DNA of 22,500 nt from Nymphaea colorata (Eukaryota; Streptophyta; Magnoliopsida; Nymphaeales; Nymphaeaceae), in contig NC_045140.1 of NCBI RefSeq assembly GCF_008831285.2, forward strand, positions 30,226,310-30,248,809. Direction: 5' to 3'. The position numbers were made by a program, and so were the translations under genes. Shown here piece by piece: positions 9,001 through 18,100 of this stretch (its first letter is position 1; each line of letters starts with the position of its first letter). Below the pieces are notes generated by a model, which did not search any database, was not told where the DNA came from, and was given only the letters and a program-made list of their open reading frames with translations.

Positions 9001-9626
9001 GATGCCTCGAGAGAGGAGAGAGATGAAAAACGCCCAAATGGCCACTTTACTCAAAATTTTGCCTCAATCTACAAGATCCAAAAACTTATATACATTCCTA
9101 GTGTGAGCCGGGTCTACAATCCAAATCCGGCTCTCTACCCAGACCCAAGTACTATTGGTGCAAGGCACAACCCGCCTTGCTAGGTCCCTACTTCGAAACT
9201 CAATGCTAACATGAATTTAAAGTGCATAAAGCTAAAACCGGGCCTAACACCCAATACGAAAAGCAAATGAAAAGTCCCTGAGCCTTGCGAGCCCAGGGCG
9301 GGGACCTCGTGCAGGTAACCGCCTGCACTTCGGGTTAGGGTCAAGGGCTTGGTCTCAACTCCGCCCAAGTCTTGTCTCCTCCTTTTGGACCGTAGCTGCT
9401 CCTCCCTCTCCGCCCACTGCAGCCGTAAACGAGTTGCTCATAAGGTCGACATAGGTTCAAACCCAAACCGTGCCACGGTTTAGCCTCACAAGTTCACAAG
9501 GGTGTAGGCTCGATAGGTGGTAATCGACAAGCCCAGCTACACCCTACGCCACTAGTTAGGCTTGCACAGGGTCCTTCGGCCATGCTGCCCGCTGGCCGCA
9601 TACATGCCCAATTTTGGCATGTATCA
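6096..9626 (-). repeat. E1 right LTR (5' LTR in element sense), complete, 3531 bp
   Basis: It starts TGATAGGACC after the primer site and ends TATCA, then rDNA spacer begins. 6173-9626 equals 1-3454 with one difference seen. It contains copies of every left-LTR element: G-box palindrome 7418-7433, hairpins 8698-8721 and 9309-9328, TATA box 9085-9094. On the transcribed strand the 3.0 kb from 6096 to 9084 contains only three ATGs (ending at 6371, 8337 and 8981), while the roughly 530-nt U3 has about nine. No protein gene is supported on either strand. Confidence 0.97.
9085..9094 (-). promoter_or_regulatory. TATA box of the E1 5' LTR
   Basis: Same sequence as 2913-2922 (TGTATATAAG on the minus strand). 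As the TATA box of the LTR at the element's 5' end, this copy would drive E1 transcription leftward, antisense to the rDNA unit. Transcription would begin a few tens of bases below 9085, giving a leader of about 3.8 kb before the ATG at 5298. Confidence 0.62.
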
Positions 9627-9631
9627 ACCTT
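9627..9631. other. Candidate 5-bp target-site duplication of E1 (right copy)
   Basis: ACCTT directly follows the LTR end. Ty3/gypsy integrases usually duplicate 5 bp. The left copy should lie immediately before the left LTR, about 77 bases outside the window, so the duplication cannot be confirmed here. The spacer repeat unit at 10031-10040 carries the uninterrupted CGACCTTGCT, showing that ACCTT is native spacer sequence. Confidence 0.5.
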
Positions 9632-9725
9632 GCTGTAGTCCCTCTTGTGCCCGGTCTTCCGCTGCTTGCGGAAAGTGCTCGGAACACTAGGGATACACAA
9701 GGCGGATTCGTACTTCAAAAATACT

Positions 9726-9787
9726 TATGGTAGACCAAGTGATTTTCGCGTTAGCCCCTTTCACCCGGGAGCCGTCGCCCAAATCAC
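9726..9787 (+). repeat. IGS box, copy A (62 bp)
   Basis: Begins TATGGTAGACCAAGTGATTT and ends CGCCCAAATCAC. The arms GTGATTT and AAATCAC form an inverted repeat around the box. Confidence 0.85.
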
Positions 9788-9825
9788 ATGTATGGGAGAT
9801 CATTTGCATCAATCGGCTGCTGTAG

Positions 9826-10020
<195 letters not shown>

Positions 10021-10348
10021 TGACACCCTTCGACCTTGCTGCCGTCCCTCGTGTGCCCTTTCTTCACTGCGAGCGGCCATTTTTTCTTGGTTCCGCGTGC
10101 TTCCGTAGCTGTCTTTTCAGCTTCTCCTGCGTCCGGTTTTGCCTGGGCCATTTGTAGTCCACGCGGTGCGACTGCCTTCTTCTCGGCCTCCGACTGCTGT
10201 CAAGGCCTTTGTTTGGCAGGTGCTATGCAACGTGTCCTTCCCTGCCTGGCCCTCGGCCTGCAGTGCTCGCTGTTCCCCGACAGCGCCTGCGGTGTCCTTT
10301 GGGACCGGATCAGGTACACAAGTGGATTCACGAATGGTCTGGAACATT

Positions 10349-10410
10349 TATGGTAGACTAGGTGATTTTCGCGTTAGCCCCTTTTACCCGGGAGCGATCG
10401 CCCAAATCAC
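10349..10410 (+). repeat. IGS box, copy C (62 bp)
   Basis: Same length and ends. It carries TAGACTAGGTGATTT, and the flanking bases extend the inverted arms to 8 bp (GGTGATTT/AAATCACC). It lies 424 bp after copy B, roughly two unit lengths, so one intervening box seems to have been lost or diverged. Confidence 0.83.
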
Positions 10411-11052
10411 CTGCGTAGGAGATTGATGCTCGGTTTGACGGATCCCGTTGCCTTTGCTGTTTGCTTCTTGCTTGTTTTTATCGGTTGTTCCACGACGGTT
10501 CGGTTTGATCGAGAATCTATCTCGCGTTTCAACATTATGCGCCTCCCAAGTTCCGCTTGTCCGCATGGCTATGCCGGCGTGAAGGCGGCCGTTGGGAAGC
10601 GCCTGATGTCTTGGCGCATGAGTGGCGTTGGCTGCGTCTCCCATCGGCGTCATGGCTGTTTTGGTTTGCCATGAACCGTTTGGGTGATGTGCTTGTTATA
10701 TTGGTGTGGTTGACGCTAAGTTTGTTTTGCCCCTACGTTTGGTCTCTGTATTGCTGCCGCTTTGGTGGAACGCCGTCTTGTTAAGGACATTAACGCAGCC
10801 CATCCGCATGGTGTGCGGAGGGCTTGGGCGTGCGGCTTTTGGCCTCTCAGCTTTTGTGCTGATCGTTGGTTATTTCTGTCGTTACGTCGGCTTTATGGAT
10901 TCTCAGTACGTTTCGGGCGCCGGTGGGCAGTTTTTTAATGCTGTTCTTCCTAAAACGTCGTCCGCAGTGATGTCAAAAACGAAACGATGATTGACCGTCG
11001 GTAGCTATCGGTTCTTTTGTGGCCGGGGCCTCTGACGTTGTCGATGTGTTGC

Positions 11053-11398
11053 TACCTGGTTGATCCTGCCAGTAGTCATATGCTTGTCTCAAAGATTAAG
11101 CCATGCATGTGTAAGTATGAACTAATTCAGACTGTGAAACTGCGAATGGCTCATTAAATCAGTTATAGTTTGTTTGATGGTATTTGCTACTCGGATAACC
11201 GTAGTAAAGCTAGAGCTAATACGTGCACCACACCCCGACTTCCGGAAGGGTCGCATTTATTAGATAAAAGGCCAATGCGGGCTTTGCTCGATGTTTTGGT
11301 GATTCATGATAACTCGACGGATCGCACGGCCTTCGTGCCGGCGACGCATCATTCAAATTTCTGCCCTATCAACTTTCGATGGTAGGATAGTGGCCTAC
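11053..11398 (+). rRNA. 18S rRNA gene, first 346 bases, interrupted by E2
   Basis: It starts TACCTGGTTGATCCTGCC, the universal eukaryotic small-subunit 5' end, and continues through AGTCATATGCTTGTCTC and AAGCCATGCATGTGTAAG to GGTAGGATAGTGGCCTAC. The plant 18S gene is about 1.8 kb and should continue TATGGTGGTGACGGG, but the LTR of E2 begins at 11399. The rest should resume beyond E2, past the window end. The copy cannot give a functional 18S rRNA unless the transcript is somehow rescued. One normally conserved spot reads GTAGTAAAGC (11201-11210) where plant 18S usually has GTAGTAATTC. Confidence 0.97.
11394..11398. other. Candidate 5-bp target-site duplication of E2 (left copy)
   Basis: CCTAC precedes the LTR start TGTTA. 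If the family's 5-bp rule holds, CCTAC should recur after the second LTR, near position 24533 in window numbering, followed by the rest of 18S. It is outside the window, so unconfirmed. Confidence 0.55.
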
Positions 11399-14353
11399 TG
11401 TTAGGACCACTCCTGCTAGAACTAGAATTTCCTAACCAAGAGCGACCTACCTTCCCAGGTCTCTTGAGTGCTACTCAAAAACCGAAAATTCCTAAGACAA
11501 TTAATTACAACACTTCTACCCGGCCGGACAGACCCCGGCGCAAAAACCCTTAGGACAGAAGATTCAGGTGCGGAATACCCTTATTCCCAAATCCTAACTA
11601 CGGGCAGACCTAAGACAAACACTACAAGGGTTGACGCGGCTTTTACAATCGTAAGCGATACAAGAATTCACTCGTCTCACTCAACAAACCACTCAACCAA
11701 ACACACAAGACGAACGAGCAAACCACGCCCAACAATAAGCAAATGGGTACGGTCGGCTCCTTGTGGTCGTGTCTCGGGCAGCTGGCCCTTGAGGTACCAC
11801 GGCAGGGAGCTAGGCCGAAGCCTTGGGCTAAAACAATAACTAAAACAAACTAAATGGAATCCTAAAACCGAAAGCACAACACCCTCCCCGGAATCTACAA
11901 GTGAGCTAAGGTGTTACCGGCCAAGGGCTAGCCTTGGCTGAGCCGGAACAACCGTGGGGTGAAGACCAAACCCCGGGCAATGCAGCAACGGGCCGGCGAG
12001 AAGCGCGCGGCCTGGACAGCCTCCTGCTGTCGGACGAGTAGACAGACGTTGCCTGGAACAGTAGCCTGCTGCCGAGCAAAGACGGTCACGCGAGGAACAG
12101 AGACAGCCACCTGCTGTCGAGAATCACCTCCGGACGCGCGGCCGTGAAGGACACGGGCTAGCTGTCGGATGCGGCCGGCTGACGAGTGGCCGAGAGGACA
12201 GCAAACTGCGGTCGGGCACAGACTGACGGACGAGACCTGACTGTCGAGTGCAGACCTACGGTAGCAGCGGCAAAAACAAAGGCGAGTCGCTGTCGCCTTG
12301 GACGCCGGAAGAGCAGCGACTGGATGTCGCCGAGGCGCTGGCGCGTTGCCGCTTGCAAACTGAAGACAGGTCGGCGGGGGAAGGTCGACTGGGCAGCCAC
12401 CTGCTGCCTGGAGCCGAGAGGAGAGGGCGACCGACTGTCGCCGCTAGGCTGGACAGAAGCCGCGGACAAGACGAGGGGGGCGAAAGCCGAGTTCGGCAGT
12501 GCCTACCTGCCTATTCTCCGAATGGCTCAGCCACGGACGCCGGCAGGAAACCCGACGATGGAGAGCGCAGCCGAGGTGCTGGCCGAGGACTGCTAGCGGT
12601 GCGCTAGCGTCGCCGACTGAACCTAGTCCCTAGCTACGGCAGGGCTGGGCTTGGACTGGCGGGGCTCTACAGGTAGAACAGTCAAGATAAGAGGGCTCGG
12701 GCTGGGGTAGGCCGAGAGTCAACAGGGCTTAGGTTCGATAGGGAGGTTAACCTAGCTAAAGGGTAGGTTAGGCCGAGAGCTAGAACTAGAGAGAGTGAGG
12801 TTAAGGGTAAGCTCGGTCGAGGAACTTAGGCACTTGGGTGAGCTGGGGTAGATCGAGGCTGGGCTCGGTTGGGGGTAAGTGAGCTGGGTCACTCGAGCTA
12901 GACTCGAGTCAACTAGGTTAGTCCTAGCTGGGCTCGGGTTGACCGAGTTCCTAGGGATGAGGATGAGTTAGGTCAAAGGAGCTCAAGTCAACTAAGAAGA
13001 AATCGACTAGGTGAGCTGGGTTCGGTCAAAGTCAAACTAGGTTGGGTTTGACTAATGCACCTAGGTAGGGTTGGGGGCTAAGTCAAGTTGACTTAGAATT
13101 AGGCTCGAGCTAAGAGGACTCCCTGGAACTAAAAGACTAAGTACTCGAGTGGGTCCCTCGAGCAAGGAGATGATGACACGTCAAAAGATGGAGGGTCACG
13201 GAAGAGAACGGTTGAAGATAGTGGGGAGCTTGGCTGGGGTGTTCTCGTGACTAAAGGAGATGAGGACACGTGTAAGATCTACGGTGGAGAAGGGACTGGG
13301 AGTGGGAATGGATCTGAACGTGATTAAGGCCAGGTGCGAGTCTAAGGGGACTTGCGCTACAAACGAGGAAAAGTGGGGCGCGAGAGAGGGGAGTGGCACA
13401 CAAAATGAGGGATGTGAAGGATGAGGTGGCGAGCTATGAGGAGCTGGTGGAAAAGATGATATGCGAGCTGGAAGGGAGCTGGGTCGTGGGCAGAGAGATG
13501 CTGCCACGTGGCCAGATGAAAGGCTGTGGTTCCTTGCGAGTGGGGCTGAAGACTTGGACAACCCAAGTGGAGGACGAGGTGGCGTCTAGTGCTCCTAAAG
13601 CTAAGGAACGTGTAGGATAACTGGTTTTCGGGTAAGGGACACGATGGGCCAGGTGGGACACGAGCTGGGAAGGATGATTGGATGGCTGACACGTGTACAG
13701 AAGGACGGTGAGGATTGAACTTACCTGATCCGAGTTGACTTCACGTAGGCTCGCACCGAGTGAGGAAGACCGGCCTGGTTTGAGTGATCTCACGCCAATG
13801 ACCAGTACGCCCCTTCAAGCTTCTTGAAAACTTCAACTCGCCAAGGGCAGGGTGGTCCTATGCCACCGGAATCTTGAGAACACGCCGGAAGTTGCAGGAT
13901 ACACCGGAAGACAGCAGAATTCCGGCGAGAAAGCGATCTAACTATCCAGCCGTGCGTTTTCACCCGAACGTGGGTATATTGGAGCGCTTGATTGGGCGAT
14001 TCCAATGAACTCGTACAGATGATATTTCTACGGTTAAATCTTCATTTACAGGGAGTTTTAACCTGCTGGACCAGAGAACAAGAGGTAGGACAGAACCCGA
14101 ATTTCCCTTCAAGAAAGTCCGGTCGCATCCACTCTCTCGTTCTTCTCTTGGTGGCTACGTTAACTCGAAAATTCACGGCATTTCTTCACGAAGATCCTTG
14201 GATAATCTAAGACAGATTTTAATGCTCGACACAGACCTTCCTCACGGGTTGACCGCGAAGAAGACCTCGTGTATTAGCGTATTCTGTCCTAGATTAACCG
14301 CCAATCAACAAGAAGAAAACCGAGAATCGAAGGAAAACAATTTAGCAGTCGTT

Positions 14354-14377
14354 GCTGAATTCTAATCCGAATTCAGC
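14354..14377 (-). other. Perfect 9-bp hairpin in E2 R-U5
   Basis: Arms GCTGAATTC and GAATTCAGC with a 6-nt loop. It lies directly beside the conserved block that also flanks the E1 hairpin at 2526-2549. The stem sequences are unrelated, but place and total span (24 nt) agree. Confidence 0.6.
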
Positions 14378-14780
14378 CTTCCCTTTAGCAAAATCAGACT
14401 CTCAACTTCACCGGGGTTGTGAAGAAGGCACCAACCTTGCTGGAATTGCAGTTCAAGAGGGGAATCAGCCGTGGACGAGGGAGGGATTGCCGCCGGTAGG
14501 GAGGAATCCGCCGCAAGCCGTCGTGCTTTGAGTTCACCACCGGAATATCTCCGATGCCCGAAGCTTTGCTGGAATTAGGAAGCGTCACAGGCCAAGGGGA
14601 CGCGAGGGGATGAGAGGCACCGCAGATTTCACCATGTGAAACTCGATGGCTGACGAAGAGGATGAAGAACTCGCCTCTAGACCGAGGGAGAGAAAGACAA
14701 CCTCACGAGGAGGAGAGAGATTGCAAACCTTGCAAATGCTTTCTTAGTTCAATATTCGATACAAACTCTAAGATCCAAAA

Positions 14781-14792
14781 CAATATATACAT
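14781..14792 (-). promoter_or_regulatory. TATA box of the E2 LTR
   Basis: Minus strand reads ATGTATATATTG at the place aligned with the E1 TATA box, with AGATCCAAAA next to it in both. The copy that would drive E2 transcription lies in the 5' LTR, outside the window. Confidence 0.58.
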
Positions 14793-15014
14793 GTCCTAAT
14801 TGAACGAGTCTACAATCCAGATCTCGTTCTCTACCCACAATCCAAATCCATATTGCCAAGCACAACCCGCTTGGCTAGGTCCTTATTTCAAAACCCAACG
14901 AAAGCAAACCTATTTGCTTAACAAAAAACACTTAAACTAGACTCGGGCCTAATGCCCAACTCGTAAACAAAAGGGTTAAACCCCTGAGCCTTGTGAGCCC
15001 AGGGTGGGGACCTC

Positions 15015-15034
15015 GTGAGGGGACCCGCCCTCAC
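15015..15034 (-). other. Hairpin with 7-bp stem in E2 U3
   Basis: Arms GTGAGGG and CCCTCAC with a 6-nt loop. It is embedded in a block (14982-15039) conserved with E1 3103-3160, in which the arms differ from E1 by paired changes. Confidence 0.55.
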
Positions 15035-15137
15035 TTCGGTTGACTAGACCAAGAGCTCGGTCTGGTTTGACCGAGCCATTTGCCTAAGACCTTGGTCTTT
15101 GGCTAGCCTCAAGGGACATAAGACCGGACTCACTTGG

Positions 15138-18100
15138 TTAAGACTCTACTAGCTTAGTGAGACCTACTCTAGAATCACAATCACCCTGAGACGTACCCAG
15201 TTCAAGCACCGTCTTGGCTTCAGCTGCTCCTCCCGCTCCTCCCACTGCAACTGACGCTGGTGCAGAATCCTTCTCCTTGGGACTTACCTGCGCGAGCTGA
15301 AGAGAACGCGCCCAAATCTCTGACGCCTTCCTCTTACGCCGACTGGGTTCGGCCTGCTCTGCCTCCATCTGCACGGGACCTGGAAATTGGTCCGTAACAG
15401 ATTCCCCCTCCCTACTTTGCGCTTGTCCTCGAGCGCTAGAAGAGGGGAAACGGTGAATGATCGTCCCGAATTCCTCCCAAGAAGTACCCCTGTCGGGTCC
15501 CTCCCATTCTACGAGCACCTCGTGCCTGGTTCTCCCTTGCCGCTGTACATACCTGTGTTTGAGAATACGGTAGGGAGTTGGCAAACTATCCGGGACTTGC
15601 TCGATCAAAGTAGGTACATCACCCTGATGAGGCTTAAGCCTGGTGACGTGAAAGACTGGATGTACCAACGCTGTTCTTGGAAGGCCAAGTCTGTACGCAG
15701 CCTTCCCTATCTTCTGAATCACCGGATAGGGTCCATAATATCGAGGTAGCAACTTCGAATAGGGCTGACCCATCAAGGACTTTTGCTTAAGAGGCAACCT
15801 CTTAAGCCACACATAGTCTCCCACCTGAAACTCCCGGTCCTTCCTTCCCTTATCGTACACTTGCTTCATACGATTTTGCGCCTTGACGATGTTTTCCTTG
15901 AGAGATTCTAAGACCTCTTCTCTGGTGCGCAACTCACAATCTACTGCATCATCTTCCGCAGTTCCTCCTTCATACCTTGGTATTGATGGGGGTGGAAATC
16001 CATATACACCCTCGTAAGGGGTGATGCCAGTAGACGAGTGAAGACTCGTGTTGTACGACCATTCTGCCCAAGGCAGATACGTAACCCATGTTGATGGTCG
16101 TTCTCCTGCGAAGCAACGGAGATAAGTCTCCAAGGACCGGTTGACAATTTCACTTTGCCCATCTGTTTGTGGGTGGTGGGCAGTACTAAAGTTTAACGTC
16201 GTACCCATATTCTTCATGTACTCCTGCCAGAATGCACTCAGAAAGATGGAGTCTCTGTCACAGACGACGGACTGTGGCATTCCATGCAGTTTCCCGATAT
16301 ACTCTTGGTAGACGTTGGCCACTAGTGGCCCTTGATACAACCTCGGCAAGGGGGCGAAGTGACTATACTTCGTGAGCCGATCCACGACAACTAAGACTGC
16401 CTCTTTCCCTTCTGATCGAGGCATGGCGTCGATGAAGTCCATCGTGACATCAGTCCACGGCTTGGTTGGTATAGGCAGAGGGTTCAAATGACCAGGAGGC
16501 TTGATGGCCTCGTACTTCTCCCTCTGGCAGACTATACACTTCTTGACGTAGTTTTGCACTTCTGCCTTTATTCCTCGCCACCAAAATTGGGCCTTTATTC
16601 GCGCAAGGGTCTTAGCGACCCCTTCATGACCCGCTGCGGGGGTGTCATGAAAATGCTGCAGGAGTTCCTGCCTTAGCCCAGAGTTAGGAGGGACTACAGC
16701 CTTGTCCTTCCTATACAGAAGATTTCCTTTGACTGAATACAAAGGAATGGATCCGGGGTTCTGTTGAACCGAAGTCTTGATTAGCCTTAATGACTGGTCA
16801 TCATGTTGATCCTGGGCTAATCTCGTCCAAATGTCCGTCTCCACCACAGACAAAGTCATCAACTGTTCAGTGAGGCGGGAAAGAGAATCCGCCGCCTTGT
16901 TCTCAGGACCCTTCTTGTACTCGATTTCAAAGTCATACCCCAAGAGCTTCGCTAGCCATCTCTGTTGAGTGGGGGTGGACACACGTTGTTTCAACATGTA
17001 CTTCAGGCTGTTTTGATCGGTCCTGACGATAAACTTGCGTCCAATCAAGTATGGACGCCACTTTTCCACCGCGATTACGATTGCAAGCAACTCCTTCTCA
17101 TATGTGGAGAGGGGCTTGGCCCGGCTAGTCAAGGCCTTGGACATATACGCGATGGGATGACCATCTTGTCCTAGTACTGCTCCGACGCCGACTTCACACG
17201 CATCTGTTTCAATAGTGAAAGTCTTTGAGAAATCGGGTAGAGTTAGTACTGGGGCGGTCATTAGAGCTGCTTTCAGCTTGTCAAAAGCAACTCTCGACTT
17301 CTCAGTCCAAGAGAAGGCTCCTTTCTTCAGCATCTGGGTGAGGGGCTGGGCAATAATGCCATATCCCTGGATGAATCTCCTGTAGTACCCAGTTAATCCG
17401 AGGAATCCTCTTAGACCTTTGAGGTCCTTGGGCAGAGGCCATTTCTCCATGGCGTGCAACTTTTCGGGGTCTGCCCGAACCCCTTCTCGGGACACGATGT
17501 GTCCGAGATATCCAATGGAAGATTGTCCAAAACTGCATTTGGACATCTTCGCAAAGAGCTGGTGCTCCTGAAGAATACCTAGAGTTATTTCCAGGTGCCT
17601 CTTGTGTTGCTCATCGTCCTTACTATAGATGAGTATGTCATCGAAAAATACGAGGATGAAGTCTCTGAGATGGGCTCTAAACACATCATTCATACACCGC
17701 TGGAATGTAGCCGGTGCATTTGTCAGTCCAAAAGGCATTACGAGAAATTCATAATGCCCGTCATGCGTTCTGAACGCTGTCTTCAAGACGTCTTTATCGA
17801 ACATTCTGATTTGATGATAGCCGGCTCTGAGATCAATCTTGGAAAATACTGTGGCGCCGGCCAATTCGTCTAACAACTCATCAATAACTGGTATGGGGTG
17901 CCGATCCTTAACGGTCACCTCATTCAGCGCCCTGTAATCAATACAGAATCGCCAAGTGTTGTCCTTCTTCTTCACTAAGAGAACTGGTGAAGAAAAAGGG
18001 CTGCAACTAGGCCTAATGATTCCGCTCTCCAACATTTCTTTCACAAGGCGCTCGATCTCCGCCTTCTGGCTGTGCCCATACCTATATGGCCTGACGTTGA

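Larger units (their letters stand above)
1..9626 (-). mobile_element. Element 1 (E1): non-autonomous LTR retrotransposon inserted in the rDNA spacer
   Basis: Two direct repeats (1-3454 and 6096-9626) flank a 2641-bp internal region. The right LTR starts TGATA and ends TATCA, a 5-bp inverted terminus with the usual TG...CA ends. On the minus strand the order is LTR, 2-nt spacer, tRNA-iMet primer site, leader, one ORF, polypurine tract, LTR, which fixes the transcription direction as minus. The left LTR lacks about 77 bases that lie before the window, so the full element should be about 9703 bp. No protease, RT, RNase H or integrase motif is present in the internal region, so the element must borrow enzymes. 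LTR blocks shared with the chromovirus at 11399-22500 suggest where they come from. The superfamily (Ty3/gypsy) is inferred from that relationship, not from E1's own coding sequence. Confidence 0.93.
11399..15399 (-). repeat. E2 LTR (3' LTR in element sense), 4001 bp
   Basis: It starts TGTTAGGACC at the 18S junction and ends TAACA at 15399, next to a polypurine tract. The 11399-13367 part is confirmed by the copy at 20532-22500. The right end is inferred from the TGTTA/TAACA inverted ends plus the tract, because the second copy is cut by the window. In element sense it has about 600 bp of U3 including the last 86 codons of Gag-Pol, a TATA box (14781-14792) and about 3.4 kb of R-U5. It is GC-rich at 11990-12600 and G/A-rich with repeated TTGAC- and ACGTG-type words at 12700-13700. 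No separate protein gene is supported. Confidence 0.9.

Noticed and set aside
1-9626. Repeat at offset 6172 as a segmental duplication or assembly artefact
   Set aside because: TG...CA ends, primer site, polypurine tract and one ORF in the right order identify an LTR element. Near-identity is expected of a young insertion.
10036-10356. ORFs of 76-106 codons in the spacer upstream of 18S
   Set aside because: They overlap in several frames and both strands, lie in rDNA spacer and show no domain.
11170-11385. 71-codon ORF inside the 18S segment
   Set aside because: It is rRNA sequence read as protein.
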